Positions 1 to 16,902 of a DNA stretch of 64,000 bases are shown here, piece by piece. Each line of letters starts with the position of its first letter. Position 1 is the first letter of the stretch. This DNA comes from Panagrolaimus kolymaensis (taxonomy: Eukaryota; Nematoda; Chromadorea; Rhabditida; Panagrolaimidae). The translations under genes and the position numbers were made by a program. Below the pieces are notes generated by a model. It was not told the origin of the DNA and searched no databases. It saw only the letters and a list, made by a program, of their open reading frames with translations. Where the stretch lies: NCBI GenBank assembly GCA_028622995.1, contig JAJQJQ010000050.1, positions 1,302,001-1,366,000 on the forward strand. Reading direction: 5' to 3'.

Positions 1-247
1 TAAAGTAAAAATTAATAGCAATCAAGAAAGGAAAAAAACATAATCAATCAATCTTTTAATTATATAAAAAAATAAAATAATAATAAAGTTATACATAAAA
101 CAAAAAACAATTTTAAAAAAAGAGAAGATGATGTTGAAGACAAAAAAAAAATGGCAATATTTAAATAATAATAAAAATATTATAATTAATTAAATAATGA
201 AAAATTAAAACAACAGAGCACCATTTTTTTATGTATACTTTTTTTAA

Positions 248-5705
<5,458 letters not shown>

Positions 5706-6428
5706 TTAGGAATAAAATGGTTGTGGAGTAATTCGACTTGGAATGGAATTAATATTACAATTATTAGTCGTTGTTGCATTTGCCATATGATGAGCGGCTT
5801 GAAGTTGAAATTGATATTGTTGAATTTCAATTTTAAGTCGATTATTTTCTTGAAACAAACAATTTATATGCGCTTGTAATTCAGAAATTTTTTGATCCTT
5901 TTCCGATTCTTTTTGTCTGCGAGCTTCACGAGAGCGTTTAGCTGATTCATTGTTTTTCATTCGACGGGCCCGGTATTCCTTTAAAATACAAAATCAAAAT
6001 TAGTTTAATTTTTTTATGTAAAAATAATAACAGATTTTTTAAAGAAAGTTTAAAACAAAATTTTGGGATTAAAATCTTTTTTGAAACACTTACTTCTGTT
6101 TTTTCTTTATCTGGAACTCGTTTAGGCTCTTTCTTTTTGATTCCATGCGGATGTAAAGAAGAGAAACTTGAAGCTGATCTGGCCGGGGTTTGAAAATTAT
6201 TTAGATATTGGGCAGCTGCATAAGTTTGAGCAATGGCAAATTGGCGTTGTTGAAGTTCTTTTGTATTCTGAAAACACTTACAATTTTATAAATAATTACA
6301 GTAATTTTAAGGAAAAAAGTTTTTACCTCATCAGCTTTAATCCCAGATGGAAAAAAGTTTGATGTAGCTGTTTGGGGGCTATAATTATTTGCTGGACTAT
6401 ACTCAAATCCCGGCCAAACCATGTGCAT
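5706..6428 (-). CDS. bZIP transcription factor, CES-2/PAR-like
   Basis: Nuclear DNA-binding dimer. Three exons (6428-6327, 6267-6094, 5978-5706) join in phase 0 to give 182 aa. The N-terminal half is Ala/Gln/Ser-rich with no known domain. A basic region at about residues 85-115 contains KNNESAKRSREARRQKE, the Asn-x-x-Ala-Lys-Arg-Ser-Arg pattern typical of PAR/CES-2 bZIP proteins. A leucine zipper follows at heptad spacing (Leu, Leu, Leu, Tyr) through about residue 145, then a short Asn/Thr-rich tail. The first ATG lies in a plain AT-rich leader with no acceptor just upstream, so I took it as the start; a further 5' exon is possible. Family assignment is solid, but which nematode paralogue (ces-2, atf-2 or a zip gene) is not resolved. 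Confidence 0.85.
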
Positions 6429-8369
6429 AATATAAAATAATTAGAACTTATACAACAAATAATCACAGCTAAAAAAGCACCCGAATAAAATTAAAAAGCG
6501 ATAAAGTTAACGGAAATTTTACAACCACACGCTCGCCGCCACAAAAAAACGACCATCAACTATTATCACCCTATCAAAGCTCATAAAAATTATGATTACC
6601 GTTGCCAAAAAGTTAAAAAAAAAATTTAATAGAAAAAAAATACACAACCTTCCAATTTTGGTCACGACCTCATCTGAGGGTATATCCTCACTTTTGCGCA
6701 ACATTTTTATTTTTTTCAGGAACAAAAGACAAAAGCCAAAGAAAGGAAGAAAAAAGTTTTTCCCACTATGAACTTAATAATGGAGAGTTACTCTCATTTT
6801 TTCTAATGTATTTGCCACTCCACTCATTATTGGCCATAGATGATGATGAGCTGCTCTCTTTGATTATTAGCGAACAACGAGCATAGGCAAAAAAAAAGAA
6901 AGAAAGTGGGATGATGCCATGCCATACAGTCTTTTTAGAGTTTTTGGGGACACTGCACTCGTTGTTGTTGGGTAAGAAGAAGAAGGAAGAGAAAAAGGCG
7001 GTATCGCTTCAAAGTGATTTTAACGCGCCATGACCTCAGTGGGGCGCTTTTTGCGGCACATAGGAGTAAAAAAATCGGTATCTTTGTTTTTTGTTTTCTT
7101 GCGTAACGACAATGAGAGACGAGGAGTTTTTTTTTGGCCGGTGATGATGAGCATTTGCCAAAGCAGGCACAAATATAAAAAAACCGTAGGTGAACAACAA
7201 ACAAAAAATATCTCTTCATCTGAGAAAAAAAAATTTGAATACTTCAAAAAAAATTTGTAAAAAAAGTTTTTTTTAAAGTTGACCAAACAAAAAAAGGAAC
7301 GAAAATTTTTTTAGTTAATTTGAAAGCTACGAAAAAACATTGTTTCAGCAATAGTTTATTTTAGCATCCCTCAACATCTTGCTTTGTTTTGTTTTGGTTG
7401 GATTTTTTAGTCTTCCTAATTTTTTTTAAAATAAATGAATGAAAATATGTTTTGGGCAAATTTGTTTACTAAAAATAAAAAAGAAAATAGTAATAATGCC
7501 AAAATTATTCTTTTTTTTATTGTTTCAACAAATAGAGATTTCAGAAACTTCTAAATTATTCTGAATTCGAAATTTTTTACTACTCTTTTTCCCTCTGAGA
7601 AATTACCGTATTTTTTTCTTAAAAAAATCCTACCTGATTGCATTTTTTTCTTCTTTTGTCGTATTCGAACAGTAGCTAATGATTTCCGCAGCTTCCTTTT
7701 TTTATTTGCTTTGGTGATGATTGTGGTTGGTGGTTGTTGTTCCTTTGACCTCACCGATCTCTGAAAAAGCATCTTCCCTTCCATTTCTTCCGTTCGATCG
7801 GATGATGATGACGCAACCAAAGAAAGCGGCAATTTCCTTCTTTGTGCATCTGCCAAAGCCACAAAAAAAACTACTAACTATTTGTCCTCATTTTTTTTTG
7901 GTTTTTGACATTATCGCGGTTACAGCTTTTTTACTTTTTGTTTCTTTTTGTTTATGGATGGCTATGATTACTGATGGTAGGATAAAGTCAAATATAGCGC
8001 TCATTAATTAAATTTTCTTTCTTTCTTTTTTTTGAAAAGAAACTAAAATTATTACAGCAAGAAAATTAAAAGAATCTTGCTGCAAAAAAAGAAGCTAAAA
8101 ATAAAAATGAGAAAACGCAAGAAACAAAAACCCACCTGTAAATTTTTTTTGTCGTCGGCAACTTTTAATTTTACAACAAGTCAAATAGTCACCATTAGCT
8201 CATCACGGACATATACCGTTAAATTAGTGTGGCGGAAAAAAAAAAATTTTTACGATTTGCAACAAAAGCATATTTAACACTTTTTTTTTGTTATTTTCTT
8301 TTTTGTAATAAATAAATTTAAACAAAAAAACTATTATTAAATGTAACTTGAAAGATAAAAAAAAGTTTT

Positions 8370-8463
8370 CGGTTGCATAGCACATTGGTCCGAGATTCAA
8401 TTTATGCCTAATATTTATGGATTTATTTTCTCTGCCATCGGTGACAAAGTGCCTACGCAACCG
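8370..8463. ncRNA. Candidate structured small RNA (long bulged stem)
   Basis: The ends pair as CGGTTGC with GCAACCG. Going inward, the pairing continues as TAG/CTA, CAC/GTG, TTG/CAA and CCGA/TCGG, separated by single mismatches, bulges or a small internal loop, and closes on a 45-nt U-rich loop. T-runs follow on both strands (8472-8480 on plus), compatible with a pol III stop. The 5' arm contains GGTCCGAG, a string also found in Y RNAs, and an A-box-like TAGCACATTGG. There is no tRNA T-arm, so it is not a tRNA. A Y/stem-bulge RNA or a tiny inverted-repeat element are both possible. Confidence 0.4.
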
Positions 8464-8698
8464 TAAAACATTTTTTTTTAAATTAAAGAATCCAGGTGCA
8501 ATCAGCCCAAAAAAAAATAAATAGTTAGCATCGATTATTTAAAATAATAACAAAAAATAAGAATATTGAAATTTAATAAACATTTATTCCTTCTTTTTTT
8601 CGAATCTTTCACAACTTTTTAAAAAAGTGTTTTCCTCGAAATAATTTTTATTTTCCTTAAAAGAGCACTTAGAAGTTGTTGGTTGATCCATTTCACAT

Positions 8699-8718
8699 TT
8701 CATTCATTCATTCATTCA
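8699..8718. repeat. CATT tetranucleotide microsatellite
   Basis: Four to five tandem CATT units in an AT-rich spacer. Confidence 0.8.
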
Positions 8719-8925
8719 AAAATAACAAACAAAAAAGAGTTTGTTTCTTAAAGAAATAATCTTATTTATTCACTTTTTTCCTTTTTTTTTTTGCGCCGCC
8801 ATGGCTAAATACATATGTGTTTTATTTTTTCAATGAATGTTTGTACATTATAAATATAAACTTCTCAATTGTTGTTGAACATACATATTTGACAAAAATA
8901 AAGAAACTCATTTTTTCTGTGTTTT

Positions 8926-9110
8926 TGGTGGTGGTTGTTTTGTTTTGTTCTTTTACTTGTATGTGTATGTTTTAAAAGAAACTTTTTTTGATACACAATG
9001 ATCTCCTCGAATTTGTATATGTGTGTTTACCAAAAATGAAAGAGGGTGTTAATTTTTTTATGTTGAAAACCAGTGGATCCACAATTTAAATAAAACTTTG
9101 TGAAATTAAA
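8926..9110 (+). repeat. Diverged direct repeat, copy 1
   Basis: Begins TTTTTGGTGGTGGTTGTTTTG and shares a colinear series of blocks with 19392-19590: the TTTTACTTGTAT block, TTTTTTGATAC, AATGGTCTC-like, CCAAAAAT, GAGGGT-TTAAT, AGTGGA and GTGAAATT. Same orientation, about 10.5 kb apart, on either side of the Helitron. Identity by eye is moderate, with several indels. Confidence 0.55.
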
Positions 9111-9500
9111 AATTATCGTATAAAAATTGCATATTAGTAGGATAGCCATCTTTCATTCAAAATAACAGAAACAATTTTTTTTTCTCATGCTTGCTCTCAT
9201 TAGTGCATTTTTTGATTTCATGATATTTAGCCAAGAAAAAGAAGCATCACTCGTTTTTATCTTTCAATCAGTTGTTTATGCTTGATTTTTGTGCTTCGTT
9301 TCTGTTGGGTTGGCTATAGTTTGTTTAGCTTTTTGCTTTGTTTTGTGATCGTGATTATTTTCGTGTTTCTCCCTTGTTTATAATCGTTAGCGCGCATATA
9401 TTTTAGATTGCAAATTTCACCATCAAACTCAAGAAAAGAAAGAAGAAAAAAGGAAAAAGAAAAAAGAAAGAAAATAAGAAAGGAAAAGAAGAAGAAAAAA

Positions 9501-9592
9501 GCATTTGTAGCTTTAAAAGAAAATAAAGCATTTGTAGCTTATAAAGAAGAAAAGCGTTTGTAGCTTAAAAAGAAGAAAAGCATTTGTAGCTT
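9501..9592. repeat. 26-27 bp minisatellite, four units
   Basis: GC[A/G]TTTGTAGCTT recurs at 9501, 9528, 9554 and 9580, separated by purine-rich A/G filler. It lies inside a longer purine tract (about 9430-9620), between the direct repeat and the Helitron coding region. Confidence 0.85.
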
Positions 9593-9754
9593 AAAAAGAA
9601 AAAGAAGAAAAATCAAAGACAGTCAAGTGCTGTTTCGGTATGTTTATTAACTGTTTGAGTTGGTGGTGTAGTCTTTGTTTTATTGTTTAGTGAGTTACGA
9701 TCCCAAAATCTTGTTATTTATAGTTGAGACCTCTTCCTCTATTCCCTCCCATTG

Positions 9755-9770
9755 CTTATAGCGATATAAG
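9755..9770. repeat. Short perfect hairpin CTTATA-GCGA-TATAAG
   Basis: Six-bp arms and a 4-nt loop, about 390 bp downstream of the Helitron stop codon. Helitrons carry a hairpin near the 3' end, but no CTRR follows within the usual distance on the minus strand, so this is not proven to be the terminus. Confidence 0.4.
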
Positions 9771-10162
9771 GCTTAATACTAATAGAAACAAAATAAGAAT
9801 TTTTAAGATTTATTATAAGAACAAACAAACAATTTTAATAGTAATAAACGAAACAAAAACAAAAACGATTGAGAAAAGTGTTGGTGTAATTTAGGAGTGA
9901 CACACGGCACCTTGTTTTTTTGTCAAAAAAAGCTAAAACTTGAAGAGATGTAAGCAGCATTTGATGAGAAAAGTTTGTTGAGAAACGACCATGAGATATT
10001 TTGAGAATTGACAGGAGATTAACGACAACGCATTGAAGAACCTCAACAGATATTAGGACCAAAAGATATTGAGATGAAATATGAGATGAGCAAAAGATGA
10101 TTGTTCAAGAAGCTGAAGATTAACGACACGCAAGTGAAGAACCTTGACAGCTTGGCGATAGT

Positions 10163-13100
10163 TTATTGCCGATTTACTTGTTGATTCATAGCATTGATAA
10201 CTTCTTTGAAGACGATGTTGGTAGTATGAGGAACTTTCTTTCCATTGACGGTTGCAGTGTTTTCATTGCTCACGAAAATTTTGATATCTTGACGACGTCG
10301 TACACGACTAACAGCAACATAGCATTGACCATGAGAAAATGATGGAGTGTTGAAGATGATACCAACCTTGCTTAAAGTTTGACCTTGAGATTTGTTGATT
10401 GTCATTGCGAAGGCAGGACGAATAGGAAGTTGATACCTTGTAAATTCAGGCAATGAGTCATCAGATTTGTCAGAAAAGTTGTTCGGTATAGCAACGATTG
10501 GTACTAATTGACCTTTTGAGCTTCCAGTGATGATACGACAGCCAATGTAATTTGCACCCATATTTTCAACAACCATGCGTGTTCCATTGCAAAGACCAAG
10601 GCGAATATCCAAGTTTCGGGTGAGCATCACAACGCTGCCAACTTTAAGACGAATAATATTAGATGGAATTGATGAGTGTTCAAATCTTGCAAGTTCTTCA
10701 GCATCATAGTTGTCACGTAAGAATTCATCTTCAGGATAAGAAGTGTTTGACATGATATTAACAGATGCAAATTCTTTATGATCACCGGGAAGCATCGAGA
10801 TGATACGTTCATTGAGATCTTTGACAGTTTCGTTCAGAGGAGCCATAAGAACAGCTTCAGAAACATATTCGAGGTATTCAGCAGATTTAGGATCATCAAA
10901 TAATTTAGCAGGATAAACGAAATTCAAGACGGAATTTTGATCGTAGCAGACAATATCATCTGGAAGTTGGATTTTTGATGGACCAAAAGAACATTGAACT
11001 CGACCATTACCAACATCACTCAACCATGCAGAGTATGAAGGATCATTAGCAGCACGAACATTAGTTGTCAAAGAGTAAATCTTGAAGTTTTCTCTGAAGA
11101 GAGGAGAGCATAACAAAGAAGCTTCATAGGATGATCGAGCAGTTTCATGGCGCATGACAGGTAGTAGTTGTTTGAAGTCACCACCAAGGACAACAGTCTT
11201 GTTTCCAAATTTCGAATGATGTTCATCGATTCCAACCAAATTCCTAATCAAAGAAGCGACGTGTTGCAGGACAGATTTATGTTGCATAGGACTTTCATCC
11301 CAAATAATCAAATCAGCTTCAATAATTAGTCGAGCAAGTGGATCATTTGGAGCAATGTTGGGTTCTTGATGGATGTCCAAAGGAATTCGGAAAGCAGAAT
11401 GAGCAGTTGTACCACCATCAAGGAGAATAGCAGCAATTCCAGTTGAAGCAACAGCGATGACCTTCTTTCCCATAGCTCGAAATCTTCTAATCATAGTGTT
11501 GTAGACGAACGTTTTGCCGGTACCACCACTACCTTGCAAGAAGAAAAGACGCTCACGGTTACGATCAGTTGGATTAAAAAGAGCTTGTTCCACTTTATCA
11601 ACAAAAGCACGTTGTTCAGTGTTCAAGTTTTCATAGTCTTCAGCACCATCGTTAGAATCAGGAGGAAAAGCATCATTGATCGCATCCATCAAGTCATCTT
11701 CAGAAACATCAGGAAGTTTAAAATCAGCAGTGGTTTTTTGATGATGAAAGAGAATCGAGGCAATGTGAGCAAGAGCACGTTGAATTCGAATTTCCTTTGA
11801 GATATCAGCATTTCGATCGATGAGCAAATCACAGTACTTTTCCCATAAAGCTACAGCATCAAGAGGTTCGTTGTACACCAAAAGAAGAGCGAAAACAACA
11901 CGGCATTGGCGAGGCATGAATTCTTTGGTAATTTCATCCATAGTTGTGTAGCAAATGGTATCATCAATATATAGATTTCGAGCTACAGCAGCAGCACGAT
12001 AAGTTGGAAATACTTCTCCATTGAAAGTTCGAATAGCTTCATAATTTGGAGGACCTTTGACATGCTTGAGAAGTTCACGCATACAATAAAGTTCCACGTC
12101 ACTTGGATAGATAGTACGAAGGCGGCCAACAACTTTTCGATCACGAACACGTCGATTCCATTTCTTGTTCTTGTAGTCCCATGTGTAATATTCATTTACT
12201 TGATGATAATATAAGTTGATGGAGCGAGTTGAAAGATCAGCAGCAGTGTAAACATTTGGATTTGCAGCAATTTCAGAAAGTTCTTGATTCACTAACTTGA
12301 AAAAAGCAGTAAGCCTTGAGACAGCTCGCGCTTCGGTTTCGGCACCGCTATTTTCAGTTAGGTTCTTCAATCTTTCTTCAGTGTCTTCAGGATTGAATAT
12401 GACGTTGTGATTATCTTCAAGATGGACTTCATGTTCTTTAATTGAATGAGAGCATCGGGTCGTGAACATAGATAAGAGACTTTCAACAGCTTCAGCAGCA
12501 CCAACGCATCTCATCTTTCGGAATTGGACGATTTCGTTATAGTCAACGACGTTGTTATTTTGAGTTGAATTCTTCATTTCACGAACAGAGACGAAGGCTT
12601 GATCATTTCCTTTGAAGATGTATTTGTACAAATATTTGATGCATTTGATTCCACCACAGTGTTCAACGTTGATATGCGAATTGTATTTCAAGAGCAAGTA
12701 ACGATTATGTGCGATGATGTATTGATTTGTAATAGGAACATTACGACGTTTACCATTAGCACCAACTTCAACAGATCTACCATCATCTGGACGCTTCAAT
12801 TGAGCATAACCATCGAGACGCATAACAGTTTCTTCAGTATAAGGCTTTGGGAAGTCCTTTCCACAAATGCCTGGTTGTTTTCCATTTCCGCAAACAGCTT
12901 TACATCTTTTTGGATCATGAACCATAAGTGTCATAACAGTATCATAGTAGCGTCGTTGATAGTCAGCATCGTAAGAAAGATCAGAATCATCAGGTTTGAC
13001 AGGAATTTGAGCAGATATGAGATCATCGACTTCTTCAGGAATGTTGTACTTGTAGTCGTCTTCCATGATGAGGAGCATATGAAGATGTGGCATACCCCGT

Positions 13101-16100
13101 TTTTGATGTTCCAATGATACAGAGTAAGCTTTAACTTTACCAAGAGTATTCTTTTTCAAGACATCTTCAAGAAATTGCTTAGCCTTCAGGTTGAATACAC
13201 GACAGATGAGATCAGGTCGATCAATCCAAGTTTCAGCGGGTTGATTGTTATCGCCACGTCGAAGATTTTCCGTGATTTCTCTCCACTTTGGGTTTCCAGT
13301 AAATGTTACGAAGAGTGAAGGCATGCCATGACGATTACAGAGAGCAATGTTGTCCTTGAACCTTTCTTGCATATAACGATTGCCACCACGGAAATTCTTG
13401 TTGAGCATCACGATTTTACCAAGCTTTTTACCACGAAGTTGTTCATCACGATCAATCCTTGCTTGTAGAGCATCACGAAGTCGGCTGCATTGTTCATATC
13501 GCTTTTGCTTTGATGGATCAGATTCAAGTTGTTCCAGCTTATCAAGACGTTGACGAAGCACATTGAGATGACCATTGATGATGAAGATTTGGCTGAGAGT
13601 TTTTTGGCCAGTTACAGGATTGAAGTTGTTCTTTTGTTGATCTGTACGATCATACAATAACGAAGTGTAGTGTTGCTTCATTGAAACGTTTTCATACTTC
13701 TTCGAAATTGGCAATTCTTCATCATCATCAAGTTCTTCAGCTTCAGAATCACTTCTAAATTTAGGATCACTTTCAACATCATTAGCAGTAAGATATCGAG
13801 TAGCAGGATCAAGCTTCTTGAGATTAGGATGCCATCCTTCTTGACCAAAGACGAAAATGAGAGGATAAGCAGCAGCATCAGCAAATGAATCGAAATGAGG
13901 AACATAGCGAATACTGTTGCTTCCATCTTTAGAAATTCCAAACCAAAGACCTTTTGGAGGAGCATCAAGATCATCAGAGCGATAGATAGAGAAAACTTGC
14001 CCATTGACGGTAGGAAGATTGAGACGTCCTGGATGAGTATGTTGATCATTTCCGTTTTCCCAAACCAAATAGAATTTTCTGAGTTCAGTTCCTTCAGCAG
14101 CACATTTAGCTTCTTCATCAGCAAGGATTTGTCTCATGTTTTTCAACATGTCAGCAAGAGGATGATATTGACGCAGCATAGCTTCTAACAATCCAATAAG
14201 ATCTTTGTTCTTTGCGGCATCATCAGCTTTGAAATGTAATTTTTTAACAGCATCAGATAGTCGATTGTTGAGAGCTTGATCGGAGTCGATGCAGTAGTTT
14301 TGAGCAAAAGAAGGAGCTTCTCCATCCATAGGTACCAAATCACCTGCATTATGACGTAATTCCCCTTCAATCTTGAAAGCATCAGCATGTCGAGTAACCT
14401 TTGCTTGTGTTGAAACCATTGCCATTAAACTATTGAATTGTTTAGGATGAGTCCAGAAATCGCTGAAGGAGGCAATTTGATCCCATCGAGCAGGCATCGG
14501 AGGAATATCAGGCATTGGAACAGCACCTTTAGCACAACAACCACCCAAAGATTCACAATGGAAGAGGAAAGCATTACAATAATGACATCTTTTATTCATA
14601 GGACCGAGATAATGTGGATCAGGATTGATTCCAGAGCTTCGAAGTCCAATAGGTTTGCCAAGTCGAAGAGTTGAGTTTCTTTTTGATGTCATTCTTTCAT
14701 CATATAATCTTCTTGTATTATCAGTTCTTGGTATGATTCTTTGAGATTTTCTTAGAGGTACAGATGGTTGAGGTGTCGATAATGGTGCAGCTTGAACATG
14801 TTGAATCAAATCATTCTCAGCTGGAAGTTCAAGTTGAGATGGATCAATAAGAGGAAGTGGTTGGTTCAGTTGTCTTTCGAAAGCTGTAGGTAACCATGTA
14901 TCAAGATTCGTACGATGCCATTCATCTTTGTCTTTATTCAACTCATATAGCATGTTCAACAAATATTGCATTCGATATCTTTCAGTGGCCATGTTGAGAC
15001 GATGATCAAATTTCATTGAGTAGCCGTGGAATGCGAGATTTTCAGCGATTAGAAGTTTATGAGGTCCACAGTTAAAACCATCCCGTTGAAAATCAAAAGT
15101 TGAAGTGTCAGCTCTTCGAGGTACAATGTGGTGATCAATGATTTCAGCAGCTTTGAGTTTTTCAATAATGGATGTACATAGAGCAAGTTCGTCAGCATAA
15201 ATTTCTCCAGAAGTAGCAGCAGATTGAAGAGTGTCATAGTAATCTGCATGACCAAGCAACACATGAATAGCAAGAAGAGTCCAGTGATTTCCATTCATAA
15301 CGTTGAGAGGACACAAAATAAGTTCAGGATTATCAGGATACACGAAGAGGAAGTTTTTTATGTTTACATTGACGTTGTTAGCATGCGAATGGACAAAAAG
15401 CGAATCCAACACAGCGATTCTTAGAAATGTTCCATAGCGAACAGCGTGTCCAGCCATAGCACCAAGATATGCAAGCATTTTAACATCATTGAACCATTCA
15501 TTCCTATCACGTTGATAATCACTTTGAATTCGGACATGATGGAATGGAAGTCGTTCATAATCAGGTGGTTCAATAAATGCATTGTCATCATCAAGCATCA
15601 AAGAATCATCATGTTCATGAGCAAATTCAGCACCTTCTTCGATAACACCTGAGACTCGAGATTGATGATCCTGAAAAACAAATGAATAAAGACATTGAAA
15701 GAAAAAGCATTCGAAGTAAATGGTTTGATTAAAAAACAAAAGGATAAAACATACGATATCATGTTCAGAATGATGTTGACAATCATCGTCATCGATTACA
15801 ATATCATCGGTATCATTAGCAGTTTCTTTGTTTACAGTTGAGCCTCGAGATTGATGATCCTGAAAAATAAATGAAATAAGACTTTGAAAGAAAAAGGATT
15901 GCAAGTAAATGGTTTGATTAAAAAACAAAAAGATAAAACATACGATATCATGTTCAGAATGATGTTGACAATCATCGTCATCGATTACAATATCATCGGT
16001 ATCATTAGCAGCTTCTTTGTTTACAGTTGAGACTGGAGATTGATGAACCTGAAAAACAAATGAATAAAGACATTGAAAGAAAAAGCATTCGAAGTAAAAG

Positions 16101-16902
16101 GTTTGATTAAAAAACAAAAGGATAAAACATACGATATCATGTGCAGAAAGATGTTGACAATCATCGTCATCGATTACAATATCATCGGTTTCTTTAGCAC
16201 CTTCTTCGAAAACAGCTGAGGCTTGTGAATGAAATACCTGAAAAATAAATGAAATAAGACTTTGAAAGAAAAAGGATTGCAAGTAAATGGTTTGACTATA
16301 AAACAAAAGAAAAAACATACGATATCATGTCCATGTTCATGTTGACAATCATCGTTATCATCAAATTTGTAAGCATTAGCTACTTTATGTTCGGTATCAG
16401 CAAGAGCATTACGTTTTGCATTAGGTTCAAGTACATCTTCATTAGCTCGTCGTTTGATAGCAGCAGTTCGAGTTGTTGGTGAAGCTGTTTGATCAAGTTC
16501 ATTATCAGTTGATTGAATAGCTCGTTTATCCTGAATAATATAATAATTAAGCAATTGAAAGAAAAGCATTTTGAGGAAAAGCATCTCAAGCAAAAGTTAA
16601 TAAACAACAAATACGCAAGGTGAAGCAACTAAAGGCTAACTGCAGAAGGTTAAGAAAAAAACAAATAACAAAAAAATAACGCTTACAATAATATGTTCAG
16701 ATTCATGTGAATTTTGTGCTTCAGTTGTATCCATAGCTTCACCATTTATCGTTGCTGTTGTAGTTGTTGGTTGTGGAGCAGTTGAAGGTGTTGTTGAATC
16801 ATTTGATGGTCTTCTTCGAGCTTCTTCTTGAGTTCTCACTTTTCTTTTTGCCGTTGCATCTCTAGCTTTTGTTGCAGATGATTTCTTCCTTTTTGGTGGC
16901 AT
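10163..16902 (-). mobile_element. Autonomous Helitron (rolling-circle transposon), coding core
   Basis: The interval spans the transposase gene from its predicted ATG to its stop. All enzymatic motifs are intact and the last exon is open for 1835 codons, suggesting a young and possibly active copy. True termini were not found: no convincing TC start or hairpin plus CTRR end could be placed. The element therefore extends an unknown distance on each side, possibly into 9.6-10.1 kb and beyond 17 kb. A pair of diverged direct repeats lies at 8.9 and 19.4 kb. Confidence 0.9.
10163..16902 (-). CDS. Helitron Rep-helicase transposase with Ulp1-type protease domain
   Basis: Nicks and unwinds element DNA for rolling-circle transposition. 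Six exons (16902-16687, 16530-16321, 16237-16133, 16048-15944, 15859-15755, 15670-10163), all phase 0, give about 2082 aa. The start is the ATG of a basic MPPKRKKS leader that resembles a nuclear localisation signal. Next come acidic exons with repeated DDIVIDDDD motifs, then a C48/Ulp1-like domain at about 300-470 (NEWFND; His376 in GNHW; Asp393 in YYD; Gln442; Cys448 in FNCGP), a Cys-rich stretch, and a Rep domain with HUH motif PHLHM (near 13076-13093) and Y2 motif KYLYKY (near 12620-12640). The C-terminus is a Pif1-type helicase: Walker A GSGGTGKT, WDES, GGDFKQLLP, INKSQGQT, AVSRVRR. A single open frame beginning at 16318 starts inside an intron and is not the real N-terminus. Confidence 0.88.
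15671..16320 (-). repeat. Tandem 189-bp exon-intron duplications in the Helitron gene
   Basis: Three near-identical units, each a 105-bp exon plus an 84-bp intron, sit head to tail; the same donor context recurs at 189, 189 and 188 bp. The flanking exon ends (16321 onward and the first part of the last exon) are diverged further copies. Three of the four introns are 84 bp and contain no in-frame stop, so retention would leave the frame open; the fourth is 83 bp. Each exon encodes about 35 residues ending TDDIVIDDDDCQH-SEHDI. Confidence 0.88.

Larger units (their letters stand above)
6429..10162. other. Intergenic region with repeats and one RNA candidate
   Basis: No convincing protein gene. 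A 103-codon frame on the minus strand at 7551-7862 has a plausible splice donor near 7637 but no recognisable domain. The region also holds a structured-RNA candidate (8370-8463), a CATT microsatellite, one member of a diverged direct repeat (8926-9110), a small minisatellite (9501-9592) and presumably the 3' flank of the Helitron. Confidence 0.5.

Noticed and set aside
7551..7862. 103-codon minus-strand frame
   Set aside because: Composition is less biased and a donor is possible near 7637, but it cannot be joined to any downstream exon in frame and has no recognisable domain.
8370..8463. tRNA gene
   Set aside because: The 7-bp end stem and A-box-like string are present, but there is no D-stem, T-arm or B box.
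9755..9770. Hairpin as the Helitron 3' terminus
   Set aside because: No CTRR follows on the minus strand within the usual distance.
16238..16318. Helitron protein starting at the ATG at 16318
   Set aside because: That ATG lies within an intron with a GTATG donor and TTTTTCAG acceptor; upstream exons in phase give a better N-terminus starting at 16902.
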